Counted from the first letter of the stretch, positions 9,327 through 21,362 are shown. The stretch is 64,000 nucleotides of DNA from Gemmatimonadota bacterium (GCA_022823225.1 JAJDXM010000092.1:1-64000), one strand, 5' to 3'. The notes: generated by a model not told the origin, from the sequence alone. A program made the numbers and translations.

Positions 9327-9713
9327 ATGAGCCCCCTTGCCAGAAACCGGGAGAACGACTTGACGACGGGACGCATGGTGTCAGCGCCCATAACCCGCGA
9401 GGATCTCGCGCGCTGGGCCGAGGACCAGTTCGGCGACTGGATCAAGGCCGTCGTGGACGTGTCGCGGGAGATCATCGCGGTCGGGGGCGAACTGCACGCG
9501 GACGACGAGGCGCTCCTGCTCGCGGATGGTTCCCGGCAGGAGGATCTGTGGGGAATCAACCTCTATCCGGATGAAGACGGGCGGGACTGGATCGAGTTCG
9601 ATTCGATGATCAACATTCGCCCCCGTGAAGGAAATCGCTCCCGGGGGGTCGATGATCCGCATATGCGCGCCCGCATCCGCGGCGTGGTCGCGTCACTGAT
9701 TCGGGCCGAGTAG
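9327..9713 (+). CDS. DUF5674 family protein
   Basis: A 128-aa protein whose core matches DUF5674: 'ITREDLARWAEDQFGDW.KAVVD', 'GGELHADDEALLL.DGS.QEDLWGINLYP', 'EFDSMINIRP' and 'NRSRGV'. The conserved H, D, E and the 'INIRP' segment are all present. No biochemical role is established. ATG at 9375 (MVSAPITRED) is an equally likely start because the first 16 residues are outside the domain. The next gene begins 10 bases downstream, so they probably share a transcript. Confidence 0.8.
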   Translation: MSPLARNRENDLTTGRMVSAPITREDLARWAEDQFGDWIKAVVDVSREIIAVGGELHADDEALLLADGSRQEDLWGINLYPDEDGRDWIEFDSMINIRPREGNRSRGVDDPHMRARIRGVVASLIRAE

Positions 9714-9723
9714 CCTCGACGCC

Positions 9724-10089
9724 ATGAAACGCACCCTGCACAAACATGCCGCTGCCGGCGCGTGGAACCGCCTCGAACTCGTGGAGCAGCTCGGAAACGT
9801 GGGGAGCGAGGTGGAGCGCGCCATCCGGGCCCATTCGGCGGGGCGAACAAACCGCTTCGAAGGCGCGTTCGAGCGAGCACTCGAACTCTTCGATCTCACC
9901 GCGGCAGACCCCCGCTGGCGAGGCCACCGCTGCCAGGAGATCCTGCGCGCCCGCGAGGAGTTCTGCCGCCTCTTCTTCGATCCCGACGTGGCGCCCGATT
10001 CAGCCGAGGGGCTCCGAAAGTACTTCTTCGGCTTCGGCCACGCGGCCCGGATGCTGCACTACCGGCGGCGGTCCGGCGGCGGCGCGTGA
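9724..10089 (+). CDS. Hypothetical protein, 121 aa, cotranscribed with DUF5674
   Basis: ATG at 9724, 10 bases after the DUF5674 stop. The protein is mostly helical and charged ('AWNRLELVEQLGNVGSEVERAIRAH', 'RCQEILRAREEFCRLFFD'), with no signal peptide or membrane segment. It ends in an Arg/Gly tail. I do not recognise the family. The compact size, the helical hairpin pattern and the tight linkage to a small conserved gene suggest an interacting partner, which is an inference. Confidence 0.6.
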   Translation: MKRTLHKHAAAGAWNRLELVEQLGNVGSEVERAIRAHSAGRTNRFEGAFERALELFDLTAADPRWRGHRCQEILRAREEFCRLFFDPDVAPDSAEGLRKYFFGFGHAARMLHYRRRSGGGA

Positions 10090-10092
10090 CCG

Positions 10093-10179
10093 TCACCGGT
10101 GCCGATATGCCTCCTGCCGATGGGCGATCCGAATCACGAGAATGACCAGCTCCTCGTCCAGAAGTTCGTACACCACCCA
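10093..10179 (-). pseudogene. RelE/ParE-type toxin remnant (C-terminal end)
   Basis: The 28 codons before the TGA at 10095-10093 read W-VVYELLDEELVILVI-RIAHRQEAYR-HR, the closing strands of a RelE-type toxin ('R.VYEI.DEEL.V.VI.IGHR.EVYR'). Nothing recognisable as the N-terminal two thirds is left, and there is no start. The fragment follows in the same frame directly after the TGA of the hydrolase gene. This is best read as a decayed toxin whose front part was lost where the hydrolase now ends. Confidence 0.55.
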
Positions 10180-11364
10180 TCATATGGGACCGTCAACCAC
10201 CTCCGCCACCACGCCAAGCACCAGTTCCACCACGAACTCCGGCGCCTCATACGGGAAGTTGTGCCCCGTCCCCGGGGGCGTGTGAATCAGCCGCGCATCG
10301 CTCGAGACGTCCAGGTAACGCACCCGCGCCCGCTCCAGGAAGTTCACCGCGCGCGCCGCCGCCGCCTCGCCCAGCCCGAGCGGCTCGACGACCCGCGCCG
10401 CGCCCCCATCCGGGATAACCACGTACACCGGCAGGTCGACGAGTTCGCCGTCGTAGACGACCAGGCCGGGGGCGGTCTCCGTCACCTCCCCCGCGCCGAA
10501 TTCGCGAAAGATCGACGCCATTGCAAAGGACGTCGCCGCGCGCCGCCGGTTTGCCGCCATCGCCTCGCCGACATCGGCCAGCAGACCGTCCCGCCTTCGC
10601 AGCAGTTCCTCCAGCTCGCTGTCCGGTTCAGCCATCGCACCGCCCCGCAGTCCCCAAACACCGAACACCTTCGCCAGACCCTCACGGTCCGCGGCGCGGG
10701 CAAGCTCCTCCAGCGCGCCCGACCCGTACACCGGCGCGTAGACGAAGGCGTCGGGAGGTGACGCATCCAGCAACACCACCGCCGCAGTTTGCTCCGGATG
10801 GCGCCGCGCGAAGTTCGCCGCCAACAACCCGCCGTACGAATGGCCCACCAGGATGAAGGGCCCCTGCTCACCGCTCCGCTCAAGCAGCCTCGCGAGCTCG
10901 CGCGCCTCCGTCGCCGTGCGCCGGGGGAAGCCGCCGGGATCGCTCCAGCCGGTACCCGGGCGGTCGAAGAGGATCGAGCGCACCTCACCGCGAATGGCCA
11001 CGTGCAGGTGGTGCAGCGCCAGCCCCTGTTCGTGCGCCCCGGGGATCCAGACCACCGTGGGCCCAGGTCCGCCCTCTCCCTCGGCCAGGATGTGCATCCG
11101 GTAGCCGCCGACGTCGATCAGCTCGCCGGGCGGGGGGTGTTGCGACCGCAGGTATGCCAGCGTCACGACCGGTACCAGCGCGCCGACCACCAGCAGGCCC
11201 CCGGCGCCGCAGACGATCCACGCGAACAGCTTCCCGAGACCGCGGTGCGGCGATTTCGACCTCTGCGCCCACTTCAGGAGAAACACCCCCGCCAACCCGA
11301 TGAAAACCGCGACGATCACCCCGCCGAAGCGGTGGGCGAGCAGCGGATGGAAGACCTCGATCAT
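10180..11364 (-). CDS. Alpha/beta hydrolase with N-terminal membrane segments
   Basis: A 394-aa protein starting at ATG 11364, which overlaps the YgfZ-family stop by 4 bases. Two hydrophobic helices (about residues 10-30 and 42-66) anchor it in the membrane. The hydrolase domain follows: 'VVWIPGAHEQG' (oxyanion region), the nucleophile elbow GHSYGG with S176, and a C-terminal 'GTGHNFPYEAPEFV' with the catalytic His. Activity is likely on esters or lipids; the substrate is unknown. The stop is followed in frame by a toxin remnant. Confidence 0.85.
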   Translation of the reverse strand: MIEVFHPLLAHRFGGVIVAVFIGLAGVFLLKWAQRSKSPHRGLGKLFAWIVCGAGGLLVVGALVPVVTLAYLRSQHPPPGELIDVGGYRMHILAEGEGGPGPTVVWIPGAHEQGLALHHLHVAIRGEVRSILFDRPGTGWSDPGGFPRRTATEARELARLLERSGEQGPFILVGHSYGGLLAANFARRHPEQTAAVVLLDASPPDAFVYAPVYGSGALEELARAADREGLAKVFGVWGLRGGAMAEPDSELEELLRRRDGLLADVGEAMAANRRRAATSFAMASIFREFGAGEVTETAPGLVVYDGELVDLPVYVVIPDGGAARVVEPLGLGEAAAARAVNFLERARVRYLDVSSDARLIHTPPGTGHNFPYEAPEFVVELVLGVVAEVVDGPI

Positions 11365-12419
11365 GCCCGCGCCAGCTCGACGCGGACCTCCGCACCCGCG
11401 CCGCTCCCCAGTCGCAGCGTCGCCGGAGGCACCACCTCGCGGCGCACGTACCCCAGTCCGATCGCCTGGCCGAAACGCGGCGACTGGGCAACCGAAGTGA
11501 CCCGCCCGCGCATCTTTTCGCCCCCGGCCTCGAAGAGCTTCTCCCCCGGGCGCACTGCCGCGTCGCCGAACCGCATCGCCCGCAGGTGCCAGTTGACGCG
11601 CCCGCGATGCCGAATCCGCACGATCACCTCCTGCCCCGTGTAGCATCCCTTGCCGTGATCGAAGGCGCGGTCCATGAGTCCCGCTTCCACCGGAATCGTG
11701 GTGTCGTCCATGTCGACGCCGTACTCGGGAAACCCCGCCTCGACCCGCAGCGTGTGCCACACGCCCAGGCCCACCGGCGCCGCGCCGGCGTCCGCAAGCC
11801 GCCGCCAGGTATCCTCGATCCTGTCCGCTCGGAGCCAGAGATCCCAGGACCGCACCTGCTCGACGCCGAACACGACCGCCGAACCGTCCCGCCGCGCGCC
11901 GCCGCCGGCCGCCGGGCCGCCCCCGACCAGCGCGAATCCCTCACCCGGCTCCAACCCGAGCACCTCCCGCACAACCCCCTCCGCCCCGGGACCCAAAACG
12001 GTGAGCAGCCCCACACGGTCGCCCAGGTCCTCAACCCGTGCCATCCGTGGTGGGAGGAAGCGGGCAAAGTGCCTCATCACGGCGTCGTGCCCATGCGTGG
12101 CGACATTCAGCCCCAGCCCCTCCTCCCCGCCAGCCCCCAACCAGAGCGTCACCACGTCGGTCACCATCCGGCCCTTGGCGGTCAGGATCGTGCCATACAC
12201 CGCGTCGCCGCGCAGCGCGCCCGGCGGCGTACCGGCCGGCGGCCCGGGGATCCGGTTCGTCAAGATCCCGTTGAGCATCCGGGCCGGCGCGCGTCCGTGC
12301 ACCCTGAGCAGCCGCCGGTCGTCGCGCCGGACCACCCCGCACCCCTCGACCGCCGCCCGGTACTCTGCCGCAGGGTCCCCATAGTGGCGCCGGGGCTCCG
12401 GCGTCCCCCCCGAAGTCAC
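11361..12419 (-). CDS. ygfZ: YgfZ/CAF17 folate-binding tRNA-modification/Fe-S protein
   Basis: A 352-aa member of the GcvT-fold YgfZ family, which uses tetrahydrofolate and supports certain Fe-S enzymes. The family hallmark KGCYTGQE is at residues 257-264. Other matches are 'LRVHGRAPARMLNGILTN', 'AKGRMVTDV' and 'RVEAGFPEYGVDMDDTTIPVEAG'. GTG at 12419 overlaps the TGA of the upstream gene (GTGA), and its own stop overlaps the hydrolase start (ATGA), so three genes form one translationally coupled operon. Confidence 0.9.
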   Translation of the reverse strand: MTSGGTPEPRRHYGDPAAEYRAAVEGCGVVRRDDRRLLRVHGRAPARMLNGILTNRIPGPPAGTPPGALRGDAVYGTILTAKGRMVTDVVTLWLGAGGEEGLGLNVATHGHDAVMRHFARFLPPRMARVEDLGDRVGLLTVLGPGAEGVVREVLGLEPGEGFALVGGGPAAGGGARRDGSAVVFGVEQVRSWDLWLRADRIEDTWRRLADAGAAPVGLGVWHTLRVEAGFPEYGVDMDDTTIPVEAGLMDRAFDHGKGCYTGQEVIVRIRHRGRVNWHLRAMRFGDAAVRPGEKLFEAGGEKMRGRVTSVAQSPRFGQAIGLGYVRREVVPPATLRLGSGAGAEVRVELARA

Positions 12420-13264
12420 TGCGCGCCGCTGGGCTTGCCGTCCGTCTTCAGCTCCCTGACCAACGCCTCCACGCGGTCCACATCACGCGCGCCCGGCGCG
12501 AAGGTCAGGTAGGTCTCCAGCTGCGTGACCGCCTCGTCGGGCCGTCCCAGCCTGGCGAGCAGGTAGCCGCGGTCCCGGATCTGCGACGGCGCCGTCGGCC
12601 GTACGATCAGGATGCGCTCGACCACGGACAGGGCGCGCTCGTGGTCTCCGGAGCGCTGGTAGATCCCCTTCAGGTTCAGAAGCAGCCGCACGATCATGTC
12701 GCGCTTGCTGGCCGTGTTGAGGTGGTGTTCGTCAAGCCGCACGATCCCGCCGTGTTGCCGGTCGAGGATCTTCTGGGCCTCCTCGCGCAGCCGGATCTTG
12801 CCACCGTGGAAGGGATCGATCAGGAACTCCACCGCCTGGCGCGAGTAGCGCACCAGGAAATGGCCGGGGAAGTTGACCCCTTCCATGGGGAGATCCAGCC
12901 GCCAACCCACCTCAAGGAGCACCACCGCGAGGGTGAGCGGGATGCCGAGCCCACGGTCGAGCACGTCGTTCAGGAAGGAGTTGCGCGGGTCGTGATAGTG
13001 GTCGCGGTTCCCGCGCAGCTTTCGGACCACGAAGAGGTGGCGAATCGCTTCGGCGAGCACCACCGCCGGCGCGGATTCGGAACCGAGCCGATCGCGCGTC
13101 TCCTCGGCGAGAACGTCCAGCCGCATGAGGTACCGGTCGACCGGGAGCTGCGGGTACTCCTCCCTGGCCACAAGCAGCGCCGCCCTCGCGAGGTCGAGCT
13201 CCTCCTCGGGACGCTCCACCTCGCGGGCGAATTCCTTCCGCGACGACCACGCGGGCGCGCTCAT
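12416..13264 (-). CDS. SirB1-family protein (transglutaminase-like fold plus TPR)
   Basis: A 282-aa cytoplasmic protein starting at ATG 13264 (MSAPAWSSRKEF). The N-terminal half matches SirB1: 'DPRNSFLNDVLDRGLGIPLTLAVVL', 'VNFPGHFLVR' and 'FLIDPFHGGK'. The C-terminal 80 residues are TPR-like ('LKGIYQRSGDHERALSVVERIL', 'GRPDEAVTQLETYL'). The biochemical role is unclear; the transglutaminase-type Cys is not obvious. First gene of the SirB1-YgfZ-hydrolase operon; 101 bases separate it from divergent selD. Confidence 0.87.
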   Translation of the reverse strand: MSAPAWSSRKEFAREVERPEEELDLARAALLVAREEYPQLPVDRYLMRLDVLAEETRDRLGSESAPAVVLAEAIRHLFVVRKLRGNRDHYHDPRNSFLNDVLDRGLGIPLTLAVVLLEVGWRLDLPMEGVNFPGHFLVRYSRQAVEFLIDPFHGGKIRLREEAQKILDRQHGGIVRLDEHHLNTASKRDMIVRLLLNLKGIYQRSGDHERALSVVERILIVRPTAPSQIRDRGYLLARLGRPDEAVTQLETYLTFAPGARDVDRVEALVRELKTDGKPSGAQ

Positions 13265-13365
13265 GAACCTCCTTGTCTCGCCGCCGGGACGGCAATGGTT
13301 TGCGGTTGATCCTGCCCACAATATAAGCCCTGACGCCCGGCGGGCACGCGGGTTAGCTTTCCCCC

Positions 13366-14421
13366 ATGACGAACGACAACCGCGACCAGCGGCCCCGAAT
13401 CCGGCTGGCGAAGCTCTCGCACGGCGCCGGCTGAGGGTGCAAGCTCGGCCAGGCCGAGCTGGCGCAGGTGCTGCGCCACCTTCCGCCGTCCGATGATCCC
13501 CGTGTGCTGGTCGACGCCGGGGACGACGCCGCAGTGTATCGTCTCGCCGACGGAAGGGCGCTGGTCGTCACGCTCGACTTCTTCACCCCGATCGTCGACG
13601 ACCCCTACGACTTCGGGCGGATCGCCGCGGCCAACGCGCTATCCGACGTGTACGCCATGGGGGGGCGCCCGCTCTTCGCCCTCAACCTGCTGTCCTTCCC
13701 GCGAAACCTCCTGCCCGAAGGACTGGCCGAGGAGATCGTCCGGGGCGGTGCCGACAAGGCGCGGGAAGCGGGGGTTCCCGTCGTCGGCGGCCACTCCATC
13801 GATGACGCCGAGCCCAAGTACGGGATGGTCGCGGTCGGCGAGGTCGACCCCGGGAAAATGCTCTCCATCGACCGGGCCCGTGCGGGCGACGATCTCGTCC
13901 TGACCAAGCCGCTGGGGAGCGGAATCGTGGCGACCGCGGTGAAGGCGGGGACGTGCCCCGACGAGGTTCTCGCCGACGCCGTCGCCACCATGGCCCGCCT
14001 GAACCGTGGCGCCGCCGAAGCCGCGCTCGCGGCCGGCGCCCGCGCGGCCACCGATGTCACCGGGTACGGCCTGACCGGACACCTCGGCAACATGGCGCGC
14101 GCTTCGCGGGTCTCGGCCCACATATGCGCAGCCAGCGTCCCCCTGCTCCCCGGCGTCCGCGCTCTCGCCGAAGCGGGCCACGTCCCGGGTGGCACCCGCC
14201 GCAACCGGGAGGACTGCGCCGACGCCGTAAGCTACGAAGCGGACGTGGACGAAACCGGCCGAACGCTCCTCGCCGACGCGCAGACCTCCGGGGGGCTCCT
14301 GATTTCCTGCCCGCGCGACAGGACGCCGACTCTGCTGACTGAACTGGTGGCCAGGGGGGAGCAAGCACACCAGGTCGGCGAAATGCGTGACGGACCTCCC
14401 GGGAGAATCGTGGTCTCGTAG
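13366..14421 (+). CDS. selD: Selenide, water dikinase SelD containing selenocysteine
   Basis: Makes selenophosphate from selenide and ATP, the selenium donor for selenocysteine and selenouridine. The true start is ATG 13366; an in-frame TGA at 13432-13434 encodes residue 23 in 'LSHGAG-U-GCKLGQAEL', exactly where SelD has its catalytic Cys or Sec, followed by the essential Lys (K26). Conventional gene calling would start at 13468 and lose the active site. The rest is full length (351 aa) with 'DDAAVYRLADGRALVVTLDFFTPIVDDPYDFGRIAAANALSDVYAMG' features in pattern and 'GGLLIS' near the end. A perfect stem-loop lies 7 bases after the TGA. Confidence 0.95.
13442..13460 (+). promoter_or_regulatory. 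Candidate bacterial SECIS hairpin of selD
   Basis: AGCTCGGCC at 13442-13450, one A, then GGCCGAGCT at 13452-13460 form a perfect inverted repeat beginning 7 bases after the selenocysteine TGA. In practice the loop would open to about 5 bases (CCAGG) containing a G pair. Position and size suit a bacterial SECIS recognised by SelB. Whether SelB binds it is inferred. Confidence 0.6.
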
Positions 14422-14444
14422 CCTGCCGGACCAATCTGCGGCCC

Positions 14445-17009
<2,565 letters not shown>

Positions 17010-17160
17010 TATGTTCCTCGCCTCGTCATCCGCTCATCCACTGCTCGTCGTACTTGTCCGGTACCTTCTGCGGACCGGCGGGTTGTCCGCGACCGACACC
17101 GGAATAAGGGTGAAGATGCGATACATGCACGATCCTTGCCAGTAGGACAGGCTCGCCCGG

Positions 17161-17239
17161 TTCGGCCATTTTGGCAGGTTGCACCAGCGGATTCGGCCGT
17201 TTTGGCAGCTTCCCCGGATGGAGTCGGCCATAATGGCAG
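17161..17239. promoter_or_regulatory. Three 17-bp operator-like repeats at exact 31-bp spacing (lon/ggt intergenic)
   Basis: The 301-base region between lon and the divergent gamma-glutamyltransferase contains TTCGGCCATTTTGGCAG at 17161, TTCGGCCGTTTTGGCAG at 17192 and GTCGGCCATAATGGCAG at 17223. Starts are exactly 31 bases apart, about three helical turns, so all sites face the same side. Each has a partly symmetric core GCCATTTTGGC. This looks like a cooperative repressor or activator array, perhaps for heat-shock control of lon. The regulator is unknown; nothing else notable is seen in the gap. Confidence 0.6.
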
Positions 17240-17310
17240 GAACCGCTAACTTGGGTTATGGATTGGAGAACCACCCCGACCCGTCGAACCCGGGAACAAG
17301 GACACATGCG

Positions 17311-18963
17311 ATGCCTGCCCCCCGTCTCCTCCTCGCCCTCGCCGCCGTGGCGTCCCTTCCAGTGAGCACCCTGTCACAGGAGCAGGACATGGGCCGCCGC
17401 TCAACCGTGTACGCACCGCGCGCGGCCGCCGCGACCAGCCAGCCGCTCGCGACCGCCGCCGCGCTCGAGATCATGCAGCAGGGCGGCAACGCGATCGACG
17501 GCGCCGTTGCCGCGGCCGCGGTCCTCAACGTGGTGGAACCGCACATGACCGGGATGGGGGGCGACGCGTTCTCGATCGTGTGGTGGGCCGAGACCGGCGA
17601 CCTCTTCGGAATCGACGCGAGCGGGAGGAGCGGGAGCGGGATGACGGTGGAGGCGTTGCGGGCCCGCGGGCACGAGCGGATGCCGGGGAGCGGGCCGGAG
17701 GCGGTGACCGTGCCCGGCGCGGTGTCGGGGTGGAGCGCGCTGGTCGAGCGGTTCGGGAAGCTGACCCTGGCCGAGGTGCTGGCGCCGGCGATCCGGATTG
17801 CGCGCGACGGCTTCCCGGTGACGCCGGTGATCGCGCGGCAGTGGGGCGGCGCCGCGGAGAGGCTGGCCGGGGACGAGGGCGCCCGCGCGACCTACCTGGT
17901 CGATGGCGAGAGGGCGCCCCGGGCGGGGGAGTGGATGGTCAACCCGGACCTGGCGCGCACCTTCCAGCGGATCGCGGACGAGGGGCCCGACGTGCTCTAC
18001 GGCGGGTCGCTGGGACGCGAGCTGGTCGACGGGCTCGCGGCGCTGGGCGGGTTCCTCACGCTCGAGGACCTGGCCGCACACAGGATCCGCTGGGTCGAGC
18101 CGCTGAGCACGGACTTCCGGGGCTACACGGTCTGGGAGCTGCCGCCGGCCGGCCAGGGTATCGCGGCGCTCGAGATGCTTGAGATCCTCGAGCCCTTCGA
18201 CCTGGCGGGCATGGGGCACAACTCCGCCGACTACCTCCACCATCTCATCGAGGCGAAGAAGCTCGCGTTCGCGGATCTGAACCGGTACGTGTCGGACCCC
18301 GAGACGATGGAGATCGACCCGAACGCGCTCCTGAGCCCCGGCTACGTGGACGCGCGGCGCGCCCTGATCGACCCGGACGTCGCGGCGGACCGGGTGGGCC
18401 CGGGACGCGCGGTCACCGATTCCGAGACGATCTACCTGAGCGTCGCCGACGCCGACGGCAACATGGTCTCGTTCATCAACTCGGTGTACTCGTCGTTCGG
18501 CTCCGGGGTGGTGATCCCGGGCCTCGGCTTCGCGCTGCAGAACCGGGGCGCGGGCTTCACGCTCGAGGACGGCCACCCCAACCAGGTCGCCCCGCGCAAG
18601 CGCCCCTTCCACACGATCATCCCGGGTTTCGTCACGCAGGACGGCGAGCCCGTCATGGCCTTCGGCGTCATGGGCGGCTCGATGCAGCCGCAGGGACACA
18701 CGCAGCTCCTCCTCAACATGCTCATCTTCGGGATGGACCCGCAGGAGGCGGTCGATGCGGCGCGGTTCCGGCACCTGTCGGGGCTGCGCGTGGCGATCGA
18801 GCGCGTGAGCGACGAGGTGGCGGCGGATCTGGAGGCGCGCGGACACGAGATTGCCGACTGGCGTCGCACGGACTTTGGCGGCGCGCAGGTGATTCTGCGG
18901 TTGGCGAAGGGGTGGGCGGCCGCGTCCGAGCCCAGGAAGGACGGGCATGCGGCCGGGAACTGA
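17311..18963 (+). CDS. Gamma-glutamyltransferase family protein, secreted
   Basis: A 550-aa Ntn hydrolase. ATG at 17311 opens a signal peptide (MPAPRLLLALAAV to TLSQ). The large-subunit half has 'GGNAIDGAVAAAAVLNVVEPHMTGMGGDAF'-type features, in pattern, and 'PGAVSGW'. The predicted autoprocessing/catalytic threonine is T373 in 'DSETIYLSVADADG', followed by 'MVSFINSVYSSFGSG'. Family members transfer or hydrolyse gamma-glutamyl groups of glutathione; this branch resembles YwrD-type proteins whose substrate is less certain. The last 17 bases overlap the NUDIX gene. Confidence 0.92.
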   Translation: MPAPRLLLALAAVASLPVSTLSQEQDMGRRSTVYAPRAAAATSQPLATAAALEIMQQGGNAIDGAVAAAAVLNVVEPHMTGMGGDAFSIVWWAETGDLFGIDASGRSGSGMTVEALRARGHERMPGSGPEAVTVPGAVSGWSALVERFGKLTLAEVLAPAIRIARDGFPVTPVIARQWGGAAERLAGDEGARATYLVDGERAPRAGEWMVNPDLARTFQRIADEGPDVLYGGSLGRELVDGLAALGGFLTLEDLAAHRIRWVEPLSTDFRGYTVWELPPAGQGIAALEMLEILEPFDLAGMGHNSADYLHHLIEAKKLAFADLNRYVSDPETMEIDPNALLSPGYVDARRALIDPDVAADRVGPGRAVTDSETIYLSVADADGNMVSFINSVYSSFGSGVVIPGLGFALQNRGAGFTLEDGHPNQVAPRKRPFHTIIPGFVTQDGEPVMAFGVMGGSMQPQGHTQLLLNMLIFGMDPQEAVDAARFRHLSGLRVAIERVSDEVAADLEARGHEIADWRRTDFGGAQVILRLAKGWAAASEPRKDGHAAGN

Positions 18964-19936
18964 GGGGGAGGGGGACGCGGGAGAGCCGGCGGGGCGGGGT
19001 CGGGGCGGGAGCGAGGCCCGGAGCGCGTCCCAGAGCGGCGAGCCACCCCCGGATTACGAGATTCCCGCGGAGCGGCTGCCGGAAGGGTTCGTGGACACGG
19101 TGCTCGAGGTGCCGAAGGTGCCGGCGGTGCCGAGGGCGAGCGCGACGGTGGTGGTGGTGCGCGAGGGTGAGCGGGGCGCAGGCGCGACGGCAGGGTCGGG
19201 GGCGCCGCGCGGGGCCGACGAGGCCGACGCGCAGGGCGGGCCCGAGGTGCTGCTGCTGCGCCGCAACCGCGCGACCGGTTTCGTGCCGGGGGCGTGGGTG
19301 TTCCCTGGTGGGCGGGTGGATGCGGCGGACGGGGAAGCGGCCATGGCCGAGCGCTGGGTGGGGCTGACGCCGGAGGGGGCGGCGGGGCGGCTGGGGTTGG
19401 GGATGGACGCGGATCCGCCCGCGATCGCGTACTACGGGGCCGCGGTGCGTGAGGCGTTCGAGGAGACGGGGTTGCTGGCGGGGGTGGTGGGGGGCGGGGG
19501 GCGACCGGAGACCGGCCTGCGGGCGGCCCGCGAGGCTCTGCTGGGCCGGGGCGTGCCGCTCGCCCGCGTGCTGCAGAGCCTCGGCGCGCGGCTGGACGGC
19601 ACGGCCATCGAGTACATCGCGCACTGGGTGACCCCGGTCGCCGAACCCCGCCGCTACGACACCCGCTTCTTCGCGGCCCGCGTGCCGCCCGGTGCGGTCG
19701 CTGTCCACGACGAGCGCGAGATGACCGGCGCCGTGTGGCTCACTCCCCGTGCGGCGCTGGCCCGCCACCGCGCCGGCGACCTCCCCATGATCTTCCCCAC
19801 CATCCGCACTCTGGAAGATCTTTGCGATTTCGCGACCGTCGAGGACCTCCTCGCGCACTACCGCGGCCGCGCAATCCCGCGCGTGCAGCCCGAGATCGTG
19901 CGGACGGCCACGGGGGTGGCGCTGCGGGTGCCGTGA
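18947..19936 (+). CDS. NUDIX hydrolase
   Basis: A 329-aa NUDIX protein starting inside the gamma-glutamyltransferase gene (17-base overlap). The NUDIX box is split by an insertion, as in the NUDT7/NUDT19 type: '[15 protein letters not shown]', about 40 residues, then '[12 protein letters not shown]' with the metal-binding RE--EE residues. The first 45 residues are Gly/Arg/Ser-rich and likely disordered, and a later start cannot be excluded. 'YIAHWVTP...[10 protein letters not shown]' after the box also fits the CoA/nucleotide pyrophosphatase group. Hydrolyses a nucleoside diphosphate-linked compound; substrate unknown. Confidence 0.87.
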   Translation: MRPGTEGEGDAGEPAGRGRGGSEARSASQSGEPPPDYEIPAERLPEGFVDTVLEVPKVPAVPRASATVVVVREGERGAGATAGSGAPRGADEADAQGGPEVLLLRRNRATGFVPGAWVFPGGRVDAADGEAAMAERWVGLTPEGAAGRLGLGMDADPPAIAYYGAAVREAFEETGLLAGVVGGGGRPETGLRAAREALLGRGVPLARVLQSLGARLDGTAIEYIAHWVTPVAEPRRYDTRFFAARVPPGAVAVHDEREMTGAVWLTPRAALARHRAGDLPMIFPTIRTLEDLCDFATVEDLLAHYRGRAIPRVQPEIVRTATGVALRVP

Positions 19937-20042
19937 CACAAGTACGGTGGGAGGACCGTATACCGGAGAGGAGGCTCAGGTCACCGATCTGCGATTGAAT
20001 CCCCTTACGAGAAAGCTCGTGCAAGACCATCATCAACCGACC

Positions 20043-21362
20043 ATGCGACTCGGCGGCGCTTGCCTGCTTGCCGCTTCGCTGCTCTCCGCGGCCGGCCCGT
20101 CGCCGCTGGCCTCCCAGGCCCGTGTCGTCGAACTTCCCTCGGAGGACCTCGAGCTTGCCGCCGAGTTCGGCGACGTGTTCCGGGTGGGCGGCGGGGGTGC
20201 GGAGTGGGAGCTGCTGACCTCCATCACATCCCTGGCGTTCGACGCGTTCGGCAACCTTCACATCACCGATGTCGGACCGGGCGGCGGCGACATGCGGATA
20301 CTGGTCGTGGACTCCCGTGGCGAGCTTGTGAGGGCATTCGGCCGTGCCGGGGACGGGCCGGGGGAGTTCCGGGCCGCCAACTCCGCCGTCGTCCTCCGGG
20401 ACGGGACGATGGTTGTGCCCGACCATGGTCACAGGGCGTACCACGTCTTCCGGCCGGGGGGCGAGTTCGACCGGATGGTTCGGTTTCCTTCGGGGCCCGG
20501 CAACGAATCTGCCGAGCCGAACGAGCTCCCCAATCTGCTGGGGCGGGGGGCCAGCATCAGCAGTAGCAGCAGTTTCCCCCTTCAGCGGGGAGAGGCCGGC
20601 GGAACGCTGCTCGGCTATGTCTACAGTACGCTCGGCGCGTACGCCGCCGTGGCGGCGGACGGCACCCGCTCGTTGAGTTTCGGGTCGCGCCCAGGCCCCA
20701 GAGTCCTTGAGCGCCTGAGCATCGACGGGAGCCACGCCCGCGTTGAGGAGCTCGTCAGGGCCTGGGTTCCCCCGGGGACCGAGCGCCGTCCTTTGCCGGC
20801 CTTTGCGCCGAAGCTCCTGTTCGATGTCCTGCCCGGCGGCGGGTTCGTGTTCTCGGACTCCACCGAATATGCGATCAAGTTCGCCCTGCCGGACGGGACC
20901 ATCGACCGGGTGTTGACCAGGCCGGGCGAGGCACGCGCGGTGACGGAGGAGGAGCGGGACCGATACCAAGAGCAGCGCGAGTTGGAAATTGATGACAGCT
21001 TTTTCGAGTTTGACCCTGACTATCCGGTCTTTGCGAGAATCCCGGTCGTTGACGACCTGAGAGCCACCTGGACGGGCGGCGTCTGGGTGCGGCGCACTCC
21101 GCAGGACGGCTACCCGTGGGAGGATCACGTGACCGGCGGCTTGATCAAACCCGCGGGATTCAATCTCGGCACCTCCGCGGCTCCCGCGTCGCCCATCGAC
21201 GTCATCAGTGCCGACGGCCGGTACGTCGGGACTTTTCCCGCACAGAGCGGAGCCATCATGTTCGCGGCTTTCGGGCCCGACGGGCTGGCCGCCTACGTTG
21301 AGCACGATGAGCTCGACGTGCCCACGGTGGTGGTCAAGCGTCTTCCGCCCGAGGTGAGATAG
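20043..21362 (+). CDS. 6-bladed beta-propeller protein, secreted
   Basis: A 439-aa protein from ATG 20043, which begins a clear signal peptide ([12 protein letters not shown] to PLASQA). Propeller marks: '[14 protein letters not shown]', '[24 protein letters not shown]', '[21 protein letters not shown]' and the terminal '[30 protein letters not shown]', cited as landmarks. It shares this last block with two other paralogs in the window. A low-complexity Ser run follows 'GRGAS'. Alone between a NUDIX gene and a convergent beta-lactamase-fold gene. Function unknown. Confidence 0.82.
   Translation: MRLGGACLLAASLLSAAGPSPLASQARVVELPSEDLELAAEFGDVFRVGGGGAEWELLTSITSLAFDAFGNLHITDVGPGGGDMRILVVDSRGELVRAFGRAGDGPGEFRAANSAVVLRDGTMVVPDHGHRAYHVFRPGGEFDRMVRFPSGPGNESAEPNELPNLLGRGASISSSSSFPLQRGEAGGTLLGYVYSTLGAYAAVAADGTRSLSFGSRPGPRVLERLSIDGSHARVEELVRAWVPPGTERRPLPAFAPKLLFDVLPGGGFVFSDSTEYAIKFALPDGTIDRVLTRPGEARAVTEEERDRYQEQRELEIDDSFFEFDPDYPVFARIPVVDDLRATWTGGVWVRRTPQDGYPWEDHVTGGLIKPAGFNLGTSAAPASPIDVISADGRYVGTFPAQSGAIMFAAFGPDGLAAYVEHDELDVPTVVVKRLPPEVR

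Noticed and set aside
17171-17185. Sigma-54 promoter (TGGCAGGTTGCA)
   Set aside because: Spacing between the GG and GC elements is too short, and the TGGCAG belongs to the three-fold repeat.
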